Positions 35,814-46,546 of a DNA stretch of 64,000 nucleotides are shown here, piece after piece; within the stretch, counting starts at the first letter, position 1; each line of letters starts with the position of its first letter. The position numbers were made by a program, and so were the translations under genes. This DNA comes from Massilia sp. NR 4-1 (GTDB lineage: Bacteria > Pseudomonadota > Gammaproteobacteria > Burkholderiales > Burkholderiaceae_D): positions 5,394,001 through 5,458,000 of the forward strand of contig NZ_CP012201.1 of the NCBI RefSeq assembly GCF_001191005.1, given 5' to 3'. The notes beneath the pieces are model-generated. The model had not been told where the DNA came from. It made no database searches and saw nothing but the letters and a program-made list of their open reading frames with translations.

Positions 35814-37628
35814 ATGACTACCCAGTCCATCCTTCTTCTGCTGCTCTTCCTGGCCGTGCTGCTGGCGCTTTCCTGGCCGCTCGGCATCCTGATGGTGCGC
35901 GTGGCCGATGGCCGCCCCGTGCCGGGCTTCGGCTGGCTGGCTGGCGTCGAGCGGCTGCTGTACCGCGCCGCCGGCGTGCCGCTGGACCAGGAAAAACAGG
36001 GCATGGGCTGGAAAGCCTATGCCATCGCGCTGCTGGTGTTTAACACCGTGGGCGCCGTCTTCACTTACGCGATCCAGCGCGTGCAGGCCTGGCTGCCGCT
36101 GAATCCCCAGAATATGGGCAATGTCAGCCCGGATTCGTCCTTCAATACCACGGTGAGCTTCGTCGCCAACACCAACTGGCAGGGTTACGGCGGTGAGCAG
36201 ACCATGAGCTATCTGACCCAGATGCTGGGCATGACCTGCCAGAACTTCTTCTCGGCCGCCACCGGCATCGCCGTCGCCTTCGCCCTGATCCGCGGCTTCA
36301 GCTCGCGCTCGGCCAAGTCGATCGGCAACTTCTGGGTCGATATGACGCGCTCCACCCTGTATGTGCTGCTGCCACTGTCCGTTATCTTCGCCGTCTTCCT
36401 CACCGGCCAGGGCGTGATCCAGAACATGTCGGCCTACAAGGAAGTGAGCCTGCTCGATCCAGTTACCTATACCGTGCCGAAAACCGGCGCCGATGGCCAG
36501 CCCGTGCTCGACGCCAAGGGCCAGGCCGTGACGGAAGAGCAGACCGCCACCACCCAGACCCTGGCCATGGGCCCGGTCGCTTCGCAGGAGGCGATCAAGC
36601 TGCTGGGTACCAATGGCGGCGGCTTCTTCAACGCCAACTCGGCGCATCCGTATGAGAATCCGACGGCGCTCTCCAACTTCTTCGAGATGATCGCCATCTT
36701 CGTGATTCCGGCCGCGCTGTGCTTCACCTTCGGCCAGATGGTGGGTGACCGCCGCCAGGGCTGGGCCGTGCTGGGCGCGATGACACTACTCTTCGTGGTT
36801 GCTGCCTGCGCCGTGATGTCGGCCGAGCAGCAGATCCATCCCGCCCTGCAAGCCATGGGCGTGGACCAGGGCAGCAGCGCGCTGCAAGCCGGCGGCAATA
36901 TGGAAGGCAAGGAAACCCGCTTCGGCATCAGCGCCACCACCCTGTTCGCGGCCGTGACCACGGCGGCGTCCTGCGGCGCGGTCAACGCCATGCACGATTC
37001 CTTCACGCCGCTGGGCGGCATGGTGCCGATGCTCTTGATGCAGCTGGGCGAGGTGGTGTTCGGCGGCGTCGGTTCGGGCCTGTACGGCATGCTGGTCTTC
37101 GCCATCCTGGCCGTTTTCATCGCCGGCCTGATGATCGGCCGCACGCCCGAATACCTGGGCAAGAAGATCCAATCCTATGAGATGAAGATGAGTTCCATCG
37201 TCATCCTGGTGACGCCGACCCTGGTGCTGCTGGGGACCGCGCTGTCGGTGATGCTGGACGTGGGCAAGGCCGGTGTCGCCAATCCGGGCGCCCACGGCTT
37301 CTCGGAAATCCTGTACGCCTTCAGCTCGGCCGCCAACAACAACGGCAGCGCCTTCGCCGGCCTGTCCGCCAACACGCCGTATTACAACGTGATGCTGGCA
37401 ATCGCCATGTGGTTCGGCCGCTTCGCCGTGATCGTGCCGGTGCTGGCGATCGCCGGTTCGCTGGCCGGCAAGCAGCGCCTGCAAGCCAACTCCGGCACCA
37501 TGCCGACCCACGGTCCGATGTTCATTGGCCTGCTGGCCGGCATCGTGGTGCTGGTCGGTGTGCTGAACTATGTTCCTTCGCTGGCCCTTGGTCCGGTGGT
37601 GGAACACCTGCAAATGTATATGAAGTAA
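35814..37628 (+). CDS. kdpA: Potassium-transporting ATPase subunit KdpA (potassium channel subunit)
   Basis: A 604-residue inner-membrane protein that forms the potassium-selective pathway of the Kdp pump. It has about 10 membrane segments and the four selectivity-loop regions of the SKT superfamily, for example [27 protein letters not shown] and [10 protein letters not shown]. The start at 35814 follows kdpF at once; a reading from 35796 would overlap kdpF. Length is slightly above the E. coli protein (557). Second gene of the core operon kdpFABC. Confidence 0.96.
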   Translation: MTTQSILLLLLFLAVLLALSWPLGILMVRVADGRPVPGFGWLAGVERLLYRAAGVPLDQEKQGMGWKAYAIALLVFNTVGAVFTYAIQRVQAWLPLNPQNMGNVSPDSSFNTTVSFVANTNWQGYGGEQTMSYLTQMLGMTCQNFFSAATGIAVAFALIRGFSSRSAKSIGNFWVDMTRSTLYVLLPLSVIFAVFLTGQGVIQNMSAYKEVSLLDPVTYTVPKTGADGQPVLDAKGQAVTEEQTATTQTLAMGPVASQEAIKLLGTNGGGFFNANSAHPYENPTALSNFFEMIAIFVIPAALCFTFGQMVGDRRQGWAVLGAMTLLFVVAACAVMSAEQQIHPALQAMGVDQGSSALQAGGNMEGKETRFGISATTLFAAVTTAASCGAVNAMHDSFTPLGGMVPMLLMQLGEVVFGGVGSGLYGMLVFAILAVFIAGLMIGRTPEYLGKKIQSYEMKMSSIVILVTPTLVLLGTALSVMLDVGKAGVANPGAHGFSEILYAFSSAANNNGSAFAGLSANTPYYNVMLAIAMWFGRFAVIVPVLAIAGSLAGKQRLQANSGTMPTHGPMFIGLLAGIVVLVGVLNYVPSLALGPVVEHLQMYMK

Positions 37629-37640
37629 GGAGAACTCTCC

Positions 37641-39752
37641 ATGTCGCAAGCCAATGCAACGCAAAAAGAGATGACGCTGCCGGTTCCTTCCACGCCGCGT
37701 CTCAGGCTGTTCGATTCGCAGCTGGTGGTTCCCGCCATCGTGGATTCCTTCCGCAAGCTGAGCCCACGCACCCAGCTGCGCAGCCCCGTGATGTTCGTGG
37801 TGTATGTGGGTAGCATCATCACTACGCTGCTGTACCTGCAGTCGCTGGGCGGGAAGGGCGAGGCCAGCTCCGGTTTCATCCTCGCCACTGCCGTCTGGCT
37901 CTGGTTCACTGTGCTGTTCGCGAACTTCGCCGAAGCCATGGCCGAAGGCCGCAGCAAGGCGCAAGCCGCTTCGCTGCGCAATCTGAAGCAGAGCGTGATC
38001 GCCAAGAAGCTGGCCAGCGCCAAATACGGCACCACCTGGCTGCCTTGCCCTGCCAGCGATCTGCGCAAGGGTAACTACCTGCTGGTCGAGGCGGGCGATG
38101 TGATCGCCATCGACGGCGAAGTGGTGGAGGGCGTGGCCACGGTCGACGAGAGCGCCATCACCGGCGAATCGGCGCCCGTGATCCGCGAGTCGGGCGGCGA
38201 TTTTTCCGCCGTCACCGGCGGCACCCGCGTGCTGTCCGATTGGCTGGTGGTGAAAGTCACGGCCAATCCGGGCGAGACCTTCCTCGACCGCATGATCGCC
38301 ATGGTGGAAGGCGCCAAGCGCAAGAAAACGCCGAACGAGATCGCCCTGACCATCCTGCTGGTGGCGCTGACCATCGTCTTCCTGATCGTCACCGTGACCC
38401 TGCTGCCGTTCTCCCTGTTCTCGGTGGAAGCGGCGCAATCCGGCACGCCGGTCACGATCACGGTGCTGATCGCCCTGCTGGTCTGCCTGATTCCCACCAC
38501 CATCGGCGGCCTGCTGTCGGCCATCGGCGTGGCGGGCATGAGCCGCATGATGCAGGCCAATGTGATCGCCACTTCCGGCCGTGCCGTGGAAGCGGCGGGA
38601 GACGTGGACGTGCTGCTGCTGGATAAAACCGGCACCATCACCCTGGGCAACCGCCAGGCTTCGGCCTTCTATCCGGCCCCTGGCGTCAGCGAGCAGCAAC
38701 TGGCCGACGTGGCCCAGCTGTCTTCCCTGGCCGACGAAACGCCGGAAGGCCGCAGCATCGTGGTGCTGGCCAAGCAGCGTTTCAATATCCGCGAACGCGA
38801 GATGGCGTCGTTGCATGCCACCTTCCTGCCCTTCTCTGCGAATACCCGCATGAGCGGCGTGGACGTGGACAGCCGCGAGCTGCGCAAGGGCGCGGCCGAC
38901 GCTGTGCGCAAATACGTGGAAGCGGCGGGCCAGAGCTATCCGGCCGAGGTGGTGAAAGTCACCGAGGAAGTGTCGCGCCGCGGCAGCACGCCGCTGGTGG
39001 TGGCCGAAAATGGCCGCGTGATGGGCGTGGTCGAGCTGAAGGACATTGTGAAAGGCGGCATCAAGGAGCGTTTCGCCGAATTGCGCCGCATGGGCATCAA
39101 GACCGTGATGATCACCGGCGACAACAAGCTGACCGCCGCCGCCATCGCCGCCGAAGCGGGCGTGGATGACTTCCTGGCCGAAGCCACGCCGGAAGACAAG
39201 CTGAAACTGATCCGCAGCTACCAGGCCGAAGGCCGCCTGGTGGCCATGACCGGCGACGGCACCAACGACGCGCCGGCGCTGGCCCAGGCCGACGTGGCGG
39301 TCGCCATGAGTTCCGGCACCCAGGCCGCGAAGGAGGCGGGCAATATGGTCGATCTGGATTCGAATCCGACCAAGCTGCTGGAAATCGTGGAAATCGGCAA
39401 GCAGATGCTGATGACGCGCGGTTCGCTGACCACCTTCTCGATCTCCAACGATATCGCCAAATACTTCGCCATCATTCCGGCGGCCTTCGTCGGCACCTAT
39501 CCGCAGCTGAAGGCGCTGGACGTGATGCAGCTGGCCAGTCCGAATTCGGCCATCATGTCGGCGGTGATCTTCAACGCCCTGATCATCGTCTTCCTGATTC
39601 CGCTGGCGCTGAAAGGCGTGCAGTACCGCGCCATCGGCGCCAGCGCCCTGCTGCGCCGCAATCTGCTGGTCTACGGCGTGGGTGGCCTGATCCTGCCCTT
39701 CATCGGCATCAAGCTGATCGACATGCTGCTGTCCGCCCTCAACCTCGTTTAA
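37641..39752 (+). CDS. kdpB: Potassium-transporting P-type ATPase subunit KdpB
   Basis: A 703-residue P-type ATPase subunit that hydrolyses ATP to drive potassium uptake. The phosphorylated aspartate is Asp328 in [10 protein letters not shown]. Also visible are the actuator-domain TGES region ([15 protein letters not shown]), [11 protein letters not shown] and the hinge [12 protein letters not shown]. The order and length are standard. It follows kdpA by 12 bases with AAGGAGAA before the ATG. Confidence 0.97.
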   Translation: MSQANATQKEMTLPVPSTPRLRLFDSQLVVPAIVDSFRKLSPRTQLRSPVMFVVYVGSIITTLLYLQSLGGKGEASSGFILATAVWLWFTVLFANFAEAMAEGRSKAQAASLRNLKQSVIAKKLASAKYGTTWLPCPASDLRKGNYLLVEAGDVIAIDGEVVEGVATVDESAITGESAPVIRESGGDFSAVTGGTRVLSDWLVVKVTANPGETFLDRMIAMVEGAKRKKTPNEIALTILLVALTIVFLIVTVTLLPFSLFSVEAAQSGTPVTITVLIALLVCLIPTTIGGLLSAIGVAGMSRMMQANVIATSGRAVEAAGDVDVLLLDKTGTITLGNRQASAFYPAPGVSEQQLADVAQLSSLADETPEGRSIVVLAKQRFNIREREMASLHATFLPFSANTRMSGVDVDSRELRKGAADAVRKYVEAAGQSYPAEVVKVTEEVSRRGSTPLVVAENGRVMGVVELKDIVKGGIKERFAELRRMGIKTVMITGDNKLTAAAIAAEAGVDDFLAEATPEDKLKLIRSYQAEGRLVAMTGDGTNDAPALAQADVAVAMSSGTQAAKEAGNMVDLDSNPTKLLEIVEIGKQMLMTRGSLTTFSISNDIAKYFAIIPAAFVGTYPQLKALDVMQLASPNSAIMSAVIFNALIIVFLIPLALKGVQYRAIGASALLRRNLLVYGVGGLILPFIGIKLIDMLLSALNLV

Positions 39753-39764
39753 ACAGGAGCCACC

Positions 39765-40349
39765 ATGGCATCTCCATTACGTCCCGCTCTCGTCCTGTTC
39801 GGCGCCCTGACCCTGGTATGCGGCGTGCTGTATCCCTTCGCCGTCACCGGCATCGGCAACGCCGTCTTTCCCGCGCAAGCGGGCGGCAGCATCGTCGAAG
39901 CTGGAGGCAAACCGGTCGGCTCTCAGCTGATCGGCCAGGCTTTCAGCTCGCCCAAGTATTTCTGGGGCCGCCCATCGGCCACCGCGCCGATGGCCAATAA
40001 CGGTGCCGGTTCCGGCGGTTCCAATCAGGGGCCGCTGAATCCGGCCCTGGGCGACAGCGTGAAAAGCCGCATGGCCGCGCTGAAAGCGGCCGATCCGGAA
40101 AACACCGCGCCGGTGCCGGTCGATCTGGTTACGGCCTCGGGCAGCGGTCTCGATCCCGAAGTCAGTCTGGCCGCTGCCTACTACCAGGCCAGGCGCGTGG
40201 CGGCGGCGCGCGGCATGACGCATGAGCAAGTGCGCGGCCTGATCGACGCCAACGCCAGCAAGCCCGCACTGGGCTTTTTCGGCGAGCCGCGCGTGAATGT
40301 GCTGGCGCTGAATCTGGCGCTGGATGGTAAAACCACGCATACTCGCTAA
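39765..40349 (+). CDS. kdpC: Potassium-transporting ATPase subunit KdpC
   Basis: A 194-residue subunit with one N-terminal membrane helix ([23 protein letters not shown]) and a periplasmic domain with the typical KdpC segments [32 protein letters not shown] and [11 protein letters not shown]. It assists KdpA-KdpB coupling. It begins 12 bases after kdpB with AGGAGCC upstream. A 112-base gap with palindromes separates it from kdpD. Confidence 0.96.
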   Translation: MASPLRPALVLFGALTLVCGVLYPFAVTGIGNAVFPAQAGGSIVEAGGKPVGSQLIGQAFSSPKYFWGRPSATAPMANNGAGSGGSNQGPLNPALGDSVKSRMAALKAADPENTAPVPVDLVTASGSGLDPEVSLAAAYYQARRVAAARGMTHEQVRGLIDANASKPALGFFGEPRVNVLALNLALDGKTTHTR

Positions 40350-40381
40350 ACTGCTGGAAACCGGGGACGGCTTCCCTACGG

Positions 40382-40443
40382 CAAAACCGGGGGGCATCCC
40401 CAAGGGGCAGTCCCCGGTTTTGCTTGCAAGGGGACTGTCCCCT
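40382..40443. repeat. Palindromes between kdpC and kdpD
   Basis: Two hairpins lie in the 112-base gap. CAAAACCGGGG (40382-40392) pairs with CCCCGGTTTTG (40412-40422), and AGGGGAC-T-GTCCCCT (40429-40443) is a perfect 15-base palindrome. Neither has a T-run. They could reduce read-through from the pump genes to the sensor genes, act as REP-like elements, or protect the upstream mRNA. Confidence 0.7.
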
Positions 40444-40461
40444 GCGTGCGCAAAAATATGA

Positions 40462-43209
40462 ATGAATATGCTCCCGAACGATAGCCAAAGGCCCGATCCC
40501 GATACTTTGCTGGCGCAAGTCCAGGCGCAAGAGCGCAAGCAGGCGCGTGGCAAATTACGCATCTACTTTGGCGCCTCGGCCGGCGTCGGCAAGACCTATG
40601 CGATGCTGTCGGCCGCGCGCAAATACGCGGCTGGCGGCGGCCAGGTGCTGGTGGGCGTGGTGGAAACCCATGGCCGCAGCGAAACCGCCGCCCTGATCGA
40701 CGGCCTGGAACTGCTGCCGCCGCGCCGCATCGAGTATCGCGGCAAGACGCTGGGCGAATTCGACCTCGACGCCGCCCTGGTACGCCGTCCGCCGCTGATC
40801 CTGATGGATGAACTGGCGCATTCCAATGCGCCTGGCTCGCGCCACCCCAAGCGTTGGCAGGACGTGGAAGAGCTGCTGGAAGCGGGCATCGATGTCTACA
40901 CCACCGTCAACGTCCAGCACCTGGAAAGCCTGAACGATGTGGTGGGCGGCATCACCGGCATCCAGGTCAGCGAGACCGTGCCGGACACCGTGTTCGACGC
41001 CGCCGACGAGGTGGTGCTGGTGGATATCCCCGCCGACGAGCTGCTGGCGCGGCTGAAGGGCGGCAAGGTTTATCAGGCGCCGCAAGCCGAACGCGCCTCC
41101 AGGAATTTTTTCCGCAAAGGTAATCTGATCGCCCTGCGCGAGCTGGCGCTGCGCCGCACCGCCGACCGGGTGGAGGACGATGTGCGCGCCTACCGCGTCG
41201 AACAATCGATCGAGGCCATCTGGAAAACCGGGGCCGCGCTGCTGGCCTGCATCGGTCCGCGTCCCGGCTGCGAGCAGGTGGTGCGCAGCACGGCGCGCCT
41301 GGCCAGCCAACTGGGAACGGCCTGGCATGCGATTTATGTGGAAACGCCGGCCTTGCAGCGCCTGCCGGCCGCCGAGCGCGAACGCATCCTGAAGACCTTG
41401 AAGCTGGCCGAGGATCTGGGCGCCACCACGGCCGTGCTGTCCGGCAGCGATATCGCGGCGGCGGCGGTGGACTATGCGCGCAGCCATAACCTGTCCAAGA
41501 TCACCCTGGGACGCGGCCACCGCACTTGGCCCTGGCGCCGTTCGCATATCAAGAGCATGGCGGCGCATGCACCGGACATCGATCTGATCGAACTGGGCGG
41601 CAGCGCTATCGAGCGCGCCGTCGACCGTTCCGGCCCCTCCGCCGAAGCGGAAATGGAAAGGGGGCAGGGCGGCAGGACGCTCGCGCTGTCCTATCTGTGG
41701 GCTGGCGTGGCCAGCCTGGCCGCGGCCTTGCTGGCCACGCCCATGGTGGCCTATCTCGACCTGGCGAATATCGCCATGCTCTTCATGCTGGTGGTGGTGC
41801 TGGTGGCGGTGCGCTGGGGGCGCGGCCAGTCGGTGCTGGCGACCTGTGTCAGCGTGGCGTGCTTCGACTTCTTCTTCGTACCGCCGCGCTTCAATTTCGC
41901 GGTCTCCGATTTCCAGTACCTGATTACCTTCGGCGTGATGCTGGCCGTGGGCCTGATCACCGGCCACCTGACGGCGGGCCTGCGCTTCCAGGCGCGCGTC
42001 GCTTCGCATCGCGAAGCGCGTTCGCGCGCGCTCTACGAGTTTGCCCGCGAAATGTCGGGCGCCTTGCAGACCGAGCAGATTTTCGACACCACGCGTGGCT
42101 TCATCCAGAGTACCTTCCGCGCCCGCGCCACCCTGCTGCTGCCGGACGATGACGGGCGCTTGCAGCCGCCGGCCGGCGGCGCGGCAGGCGAGGCGCCGAG
42201 CGCCGAGATCGACAGCGGCATCGCCCAATGGGCTTTCGACCATGCCGAAAGCGCGGGCCTGGGAACGGACACCCTGCCGGCCAGCCCGATTTTCTATATG
42301 CCGCTGGTGGCGCCGATGCGCACGCGCGGCGTGCTGGCCATCGAGCCGGAGAAGCGGCGCTGGATACTCATTCCCGAGCAGCGGCAGCAGCTCGACACCT
42401 TCGCCGCCCTGGCCGCGATTGCGCTGGAGCGCGTGCACTACATCGAAGTGGCGCAGCAAGCCCTGGTCAATATGGAATCCGAACGCCTGCGCAACTCCCT
42501 GCTGGCGGCCCTGTCGCACGATCTGCGCACGCCGCTGACATCCCTGGTCGGCCTGTCCGAGTCGCTGGCCGGCTCGCGCCCGCCGCTGTCGCCGCCGCAG
42601 CTGGCGCTGGCCGGCTCCCTGCATGACGAGGCACTGCGCATGAGCACCCTGGTCGCGAACCTGCTGGATATGGCGCGCATCCAGAGTGGCGAAATCAAGT
42701 TCAATCTGCAATGGCAGCCGCTGGAAGAGGTGGTGGGCAGCGCCTTGCGCGCCAGCGCCCTGCAGCTGAAGGAGCACAAGGTCAGCACCCAGCTGCCCTA
42801 TGAGCTGCCGCTGCTGCGCTTTGACGCCGTGCTGATCGAGCGCGTGCTGTGCAATCTGCTGGAAAACGCGGCCAAGTACACGCCGCCCGGTTCGCGCATC
42901 GTGGTCGCAGCCGAGCTGCATGGCCTATGGGCGCGCGTCCTCGTGTACGATGACGGTCCCGGCCTGCCGCATGGACGCGAAGAAGCCATCTTTGAAAAAT
43001 TCACGCGCGGCGAGCGCGAATCGGCCAAGCCCGGCGTGGGTCTGGGACTGGCGATCTGCCGCGCCATCGTGGAAGCCCACGGCGGCAAGATCGACGCGGC
43101 CACTTCGCCGCTGGGCGGCGCCGCTTTCGCCTTCACCCTGCCGCTGGGAACCCCACCCGCCATGCCGGAAGACGGCGGCGCCGGCCAAATGGAAAGCATG
43201 ACGGAATGA
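40462..43209 (+). CDS. kdpD: Potassium-responsive sensor histidine kinase KdpD
   Basis: A 915-residue inner-membrane kinase. The N-terminal KdpD domain (about residues 30-240) has FGASAGVGKTYAML as a Walker A-type site; a USP-like domain follows to about 375. Four clustered membrane segments lie at about 410-505, then a GAF-like region. The phospho-acceptor is His686 in LSHDLRTPLTSL, and the ATPase domain has NLLENAAKYTPPGS and GVGLGLAICRAIVEAHGG. It senses potassium limitation and controls KdpE. The stop overlaps the kdpE ATG by four bases. Confidence 0.96.
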   Translation: MNMLPNDSQRPDPDTLLAQVQAQERKQARGKLRIYFGASAGVGKTYAMLSAARKYAAGGGQVLVGVVETHGRSETAALIDGLELLPPRRIEYRGKTLGEFDLDAALVRRPPLILMDELAHSNAPGSRHPKRWQDVEELLEAGIDVYTTVNVQHLESLNDVVGGITGIQVSETVPDTVFDAADEVVLVDIPADELLARLKGGKVYQAPQAERASRNFFRKGNLIALRELALRRTADRVEDDVRAYRVEQSIEAIWKTGAALLACIGPRPGCEQVVRSTARLASQLGTAWHAIYVETPALQRLPAAERERILKTLKLAEDLGATTAVLSGSDIAAAAVDYARSHNLSKITLGRGHRTWPWRRSHIKSMAAHAPDIDLIELGGSAIERAVDRSGPSAEAEMERGQGGRTLALSYLWAGVASLAAALLATPMVAYLDLANIAMLFMLVVVLVAVRWGRGQSVLATCVSVACFDFFFVPPRFNFAVSDFQYLITFGVMLAVGLITGHLTAGLRFQARVASHREARSRALYEFAREMSGALQTEQIFDTTRGFIQSTFRARATLLLPDDDGRLQPPAGGAAGEAPSAEIDSGIAQWAFDHAESAGLGTDTLPASPIFYMPLVAPMRTRGVLAIEPEKRRWILIPEQRQQLDTFAALAAIALERVHYIEVAQQALVNMESERLRNSLLAALSHDLRTPLTSLVGLSESLAGSRPPLSPPQLALAGSLHDEALRMSTLVANLLDMARIQSGEIKFNLQWQPLEEVVGSALRASALQLKEHKVSTQLPYELPLLRFDAVLIERVLCNLLENAAKYTPPGSRIVVAAELHGLWARVLVYDDGPGLPHGREEAIFEKFTRGERESAKPGVGLGLAICRAIVEAHGGKIDAATSPLGGAAFAFTLPLGTPPAMPEDGGAGQMESMTE

Positions 43210-43916
43210 ATACGCATTTGAACGAGACCCCGCCCACCGCTCTGCTGGTGGAAGATGAGCCGCAGATCCGCCGCTTCGTGCGCGCCGCACTGGAAGAGGA
43301 GGGCTGGCAGGTGCATGAATCGGCCAGCATGCAGCGCGGCCTGATCGACGCCGGCACGCGCAAGCCCGACCTGATCGTGCTCGACCTGGGCCTGCCCGAC
43401 GGGGACGGCATCGACTTCATCGGCGATATCCGAAAATGGTCGAATGTGCCGGTGATCGTGCTCTCGGCCCGCGTCAACGAGGCCGACAAGATCCGTGCGC
43501 TGGATGCGGGCGCCGACGATTATCTGAGCAAGCCTTTCGGGGTGGGCGAGCTGCTGGCGCGCGTGCGCGCCACCTTGCGCCGCCAGCGCCAGCCCCAGGC
43601 CGACAAGGCTGGCCTGGTGCATTTCGGCGATGTGGCGGTGGATTTGCAGAACCGCCGTGTCAGCAAGGGCGGCGAGAACGTGCACCTGACGCCAACCGAA
43701 TACCGCCTGCTGTCGGTCCTGGTCAGCAATGCGGGACGGGTGATGACCAATCCCCAGCTGCTGCGCGCCGTGTGGGGGCCGGCGCAGTCGGAGAATGGCC
43801 ACTATCTGCGCATCTATATGGGCCATCTGCGCCACAAGCTGGAAGACGATCCCACCCAGCCCAAATACCTGCTGACGGAAACGGCGGTCGGCTACCGCCT
43901 GCTCTTGCCTGCCTGA
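43206..43916 (+). CDS. kdpE: Response regulator KdpE
   Basis: A 236-residue OmpR/PhoB-type regulator. The receiver domain (about 12-125) has phospho-acceptor Asp60 in IVLDLGLPDGDG and the conserved lysine in YLSKPFGVGEL. The winged-helix domain (about 140-236) includes HLTPTEYRLLSVLVSNAGRVM and YLRIYMGHLRHKLE. It would bind the TTTACA repeats upstream of the operon. The ATGA overlap with kdpD indicates coupled translation. Confidence 0.96.
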   Translation: MNTHLNETPPTALLVEDEPQIRRFVRAALEEEGWQVHESASMQRGLIDAGTRKPDLIVLDLGLPDGDGIDFIGDIRKWSNVPVIVLSARVNEADKIRALDAGADDYLSKPFGVGELLARVRATLRRQRQPQADKAGLVHFGDVAVDLQNRRVSKGGENVHLTPTEYRLLSVLVSNAGRVMTNPQLLRAVWGPAQSENGHYLRIYMGHLRHKLEDDPTQPKYLLTETAVGYRLLLPA

Positions 43917-43926
43917 TTCGGCCTGA

Positions 43927-45096
43927 TTATTTGCTGAGCGTGCGCATGGCGCGCTCCAGCCCTTCCAGCGTGACCGGGTACATGCGGTTGTTCATCAGCT
44001 GGCGCATGATGGCGATCGACTGCCGGTACTGCCACAAGCCTTCCGGTTCGGGATTGAGCCAGATCGCCTTGGGGAAGGCATTGGTGAAGCGCGTGATCCA
44101 CTCCGAGCCGGCTTCCTCGTTGTTGTACTCGACCGAACCGCCCGGCTGCAGGATTTCGTAGGGGCTCATGGTGGCGTCGCCGACGAAAATCAGCTTGGTG
44201 TCCGGCGTGTACTTGCGCAGCACGTCCCAGGTGGGGAAGCGCTCGGCGTTGCGGCGGCGGTTGTTCTTCCACAGATAGTCATAGACGCAGTTGTGGAAGT
44301 AGAAGAATTCCATATTCTTGAATTCCGTCTTGGCCGCCGAGAACAGCTCCTCGGTGCGCTCGATATGGTCGTCCATGGTGCCACCCACGTCGAACAGCAT
44401 CAACACTTTCACATTGTTCTTGCGCTCCGGCTGCATCTTGATATCGAGGTAGCCGGCGTTATTGGCCGTGGCGCGGATGGTCTGGTCCAGCGCCAGTTCC
44501 TCGGCCGCGCCTTGGCGTGCGAAACGGCGCAGGCGGCGCAGCGCCACCTTGATATTGCGCGTGCCCAGTTCGCGTTCCGAGTCATAGTCCTTGTAGGCGC
44601 GCTGCTCCCACACCTTGACGGCGGTGCGGTTGCCGCCCTTGCCGCCGATGCGCACGCCCTCCGGATTGGTGCCGCCATGGCCGAAGGGCGAGGTACCGCC
44701 CGTGCCGATCCACTTGCTGCCGCCTTCGTGGCGCTCTTTCTGCTCCTTCAGCAGCTCGGCCAAACGGTCCATCAGCTTGTCATAGCCGAACTTCTCCAGC
44801 GCCGCGATCTGCTCCGGCGTCAGCTCGCGCTTCATGCGCTGCAGCAGCCAGTCCAGCGGAATCTCGCCCTTGGTGTCGAAAGCGGCGTTGATGCCCTTGA
44901 AGTAGTGGGCGAAGGCGCGGTCGAACTTGTCGAAATGGGCCTCGTCCTTCACCAGGGTCAGGCGCGCAAGGTAATAGAAATCGTCCATCGAACTGTCGAT
45001 GACGTTTTTCTCCATCGCTTCCAGCAGCGTCAGGAATTCCTTGATGGTGACGGGAACCTTGGCTTCTTTCAGCGTGAAGAAGAAATCGATCAGCAT
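43927..45096 (-). CDS. VWA-domain protein, CoxE-like
   Basis: A 389-residue protein with a helical N-terminal region (LIDFFFTLKEAKVPVTIKEFL) and a C-terminal VWA domain starting near VLMLFDVGGTMDDHIERTEEL. The metal-site motif reads DVGGT instead of DxSxS, a variant seen in CoxE-like proteins. Together with a MoxR ATPase such proteins form chaperone-like pairs that insert cofactors or remodel complexes. The ATG at 45096 was chosen over an upstream reading because it begins the conserved MLIDFF. It overlaps the acetyltransferase gene by seven bases. The target is unknown. Confidence 0.85.
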   Translation of the reverse strand: MLIDFFFTLKEAKVPVTIKEFLTLLEAMEKNVIDSSMDDFYYLARLTLVKDEAHFDKFDRAFAHYFKGINAAFDTKGEIPLDWLLQRMKRELTPEQIAALEKFGYDKLMDRLAELLKEQKERHEGGSKWIGTGGTSPFGHGGTNPEGVRIGGKGGNRTAVKVWEQRAYKDYDSERELGTRNIKVALRRLRRFARQGAAEELALDQTIRATANNAGYLDIKMQPERKNNVKVLMLFDVGGTMDDHIERTEELFSAAKTEFKNMEFFYFHNCVYDYLWKNNRRRNAERFPTWDVLRKYTPDTKLIFVGDATMSPYEILQPGGSVEYNNEEAGSEWITRFTNAFPKAIWLNPEPEGLWQYRQSIAIMRQLMNNRMYPVTLEGLERAMRTLSK

Positions 45097-45680
45097 GAAC
45101 GTCCCCGCGCCAGACGGTATTCCAGATGGGCTTTCACCTGCGGCCATTCGCTGCGCGCGATGCTGTACATGACGGTGTCGCGCACCGTGCCGTCGCGCCG
45201 CAGCGCATGGTGGCGCAGGATGCCGTCCCTCTTCGCGCCCAGGCGTTCGATGGCGTTCTGCGAGGCGTGGTTGAAGATATCGGTGCGGAAGCCGACCAGC
45301 TCATAGCCCTTGTCGAAGGCATGGGCGAGCAGCATCAGCTTGCAGCTGCTGTTGACGTGGCTGCGCTGCACGCTTTTCGCATACCAGGTGTAGCCGATTT
45401 CGATGCGGCCGATGAGCGGATCGATATCGTGCAGACTGGTGCAGCCGATGACTTTTTCGCTGGCGATGTCCATCACCGCGAATGCCAGGCGCGAAGGACG
45501 CATCTCCAGCGCGGTGGCGATGTACTGCTCGGTGTTCTCCGGTTCCGGCACCGAGGTGATGCGCAGCTTCCATAGTTCGCCGTCGCTGGCGGCGGCGCGC
45601 AGGCCTTCGGTGTGGCGCGGCTGCAGCGGTTCCAGGCGTACGCCGTTCAGCTCCAGCGTGACAGGGCTTATCTCTCTCAT
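45090..45680 (-). CDS. GNAT-family acetyltransferase (RimJ/RimL type)
   Basis: A 196-residue acetyltransferase of the RimJ/RimL group: VTLELNGVRLEPLQPRHTEGL at the start, IEIGYTWYAKSVQRSHVNSS over the acetyl-CoA region and YELVGFRTDIFNHASQNAIERLGAKRDGILRHH near the end are the family blocks. The usual R/Q-x-x-G-x-G/A loop is replaced by VQRSHVNS, as in several relatives. It sits between moxR and the VWA gene with overlaps on both sides, so it belongs to that operon. The acceptor is unknown. Confidence 0.88.
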   Translation of the reverse strand: MREISPVTLELNGVRLEPLQPRHTEGLRAAASDGELWKLRITSVPEPENTEQYIATALEMRPSRLAFAVMDIASEKVIGCTSLHDIDPLIGRIEIGYTWYAKSVQRSHVNSSCKLMLLAHAFDKGYELVGFRTDIFNHASQNAIERLGAKRDGILRHHALRRDGTVRDTVMYSIARSEWPQVKAHLEYRLARGRSC

Positions 45681-46546
45681 CAGCGGTTCGTCCTCGACAT
45701 GAATACCAGGCGTTCAAACAGGTGCACGTCCTGCTCGTTTTTCAGCAGGGCGCCGTGCAGCGGCGGCACGATGGCCTTGGCATCCTTGCTGCGCAAGGCT
45801 TCGGGGGGAATGTCCTCGGCCAGCAGCAGTTTGAGCCAGTCCAGGAACTCCGAAGTGGACGGTTTTTTCTTCAGGCCCGGCACATCGCGCACTTCGTAGA
45901 AGGTTTGCAGGGCCTGGGCCAGCAGCTCCTGCTTCAAGTTCGGATAGTGGACCTTGACGATGGCCTCCATGGTTTCCTTGTCCGGGAACTTAATATAGTG
46001 GAAGAAGCAGCGGCGCAGAAAAGCGTCCGGCAGCTCCTTCTCGTTATTCGAGGTGATGATGACCAGTGGGCGGTGCTTGGCCGTCACCATCTCCCGCGTT
46101 TCGTAGACATAGAACTCCATGCGATCGAGTTCGCGCAGCAGATCGTTGGGGAACTCGATATCGGCCTTGTCGATCTCGTCGATCAGCAGCACCACCGGCT
46201 CCGGCGCCGTGAACGCCTGCCACAGTACGCCCTTGACGATGTAGTTATGGATGTCGCGCACGCGTTCGTCGCCGAGCTGGGAGTCGCGTAAACGAGACAC
46301 TGCATCATATTCATATAGACCTTGCTGGGCCTTGGTGGTGGACTTGATATGCCACTGCATCAGCGGCATATCGAGCGCGGCGGCCACTTCCTCGGCCAGC
46401 ATGGTTTTGCCGGTGCCCGGCTCGCCCTTGATCAGCAAGGGACGCTGCAGCGTCAAGGCCGCATTCACGGCCAGTTTCAGGTCGCCGGTGGCGACGTAGT
46501 TGGCGGAACCCTCGAAACGGGCGTTAGGACCAGAAGGTGGATGCAT
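45680..46546 (-). CDS. MoxR-family AAA+ ATPase
   Basis: A 288-residue AAA+ ATPase. Walker A is GEPGTGKTMLAEEVA, Walker B is VVLLIDEIDKADIEF, and sensor 1 is LVIITSNNEKELPDAF. MoxR proteins work with VWA partners as chaperones in complex maturation; the matching VWA gene is two genes downstream. The start gives usual length. It is first in a three-gene operon (MoxR, GNAT, VWA) with overlapping ends. Confidence 0.92.
   Translation of the reverse strand: MHPPSGPNARFEGSANYVATGDLKLAVNAALTLQRPLLIKGEPGTGKTMLAEEVAAALDMPLMQWHIKSTTKAQQGLYEYDAVSRLRDSQLGDERVRDIHNYIVKGVLWQAFTAPEPVVLLIDEIDKADIEFPNDLLRELDRMEFYVYETREMVTAKHRPLVIITSNNEKELPDAFLRRCFFHYIKFPDKETMEAIVKVHYPNLKQELLAQALQTFYEVRDVPGLKKKPSTSEFLDWLKLLLAEDIPPEALRSKDAKAIVPPLHGALLKNEQDVHLFERLVFMSRTNR

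Noticed and set aside
40555..42921. Long minus-strand open frame opposite kdpD
   Set aside because: Antisense shadow of an intact KdpD with normal motifs.
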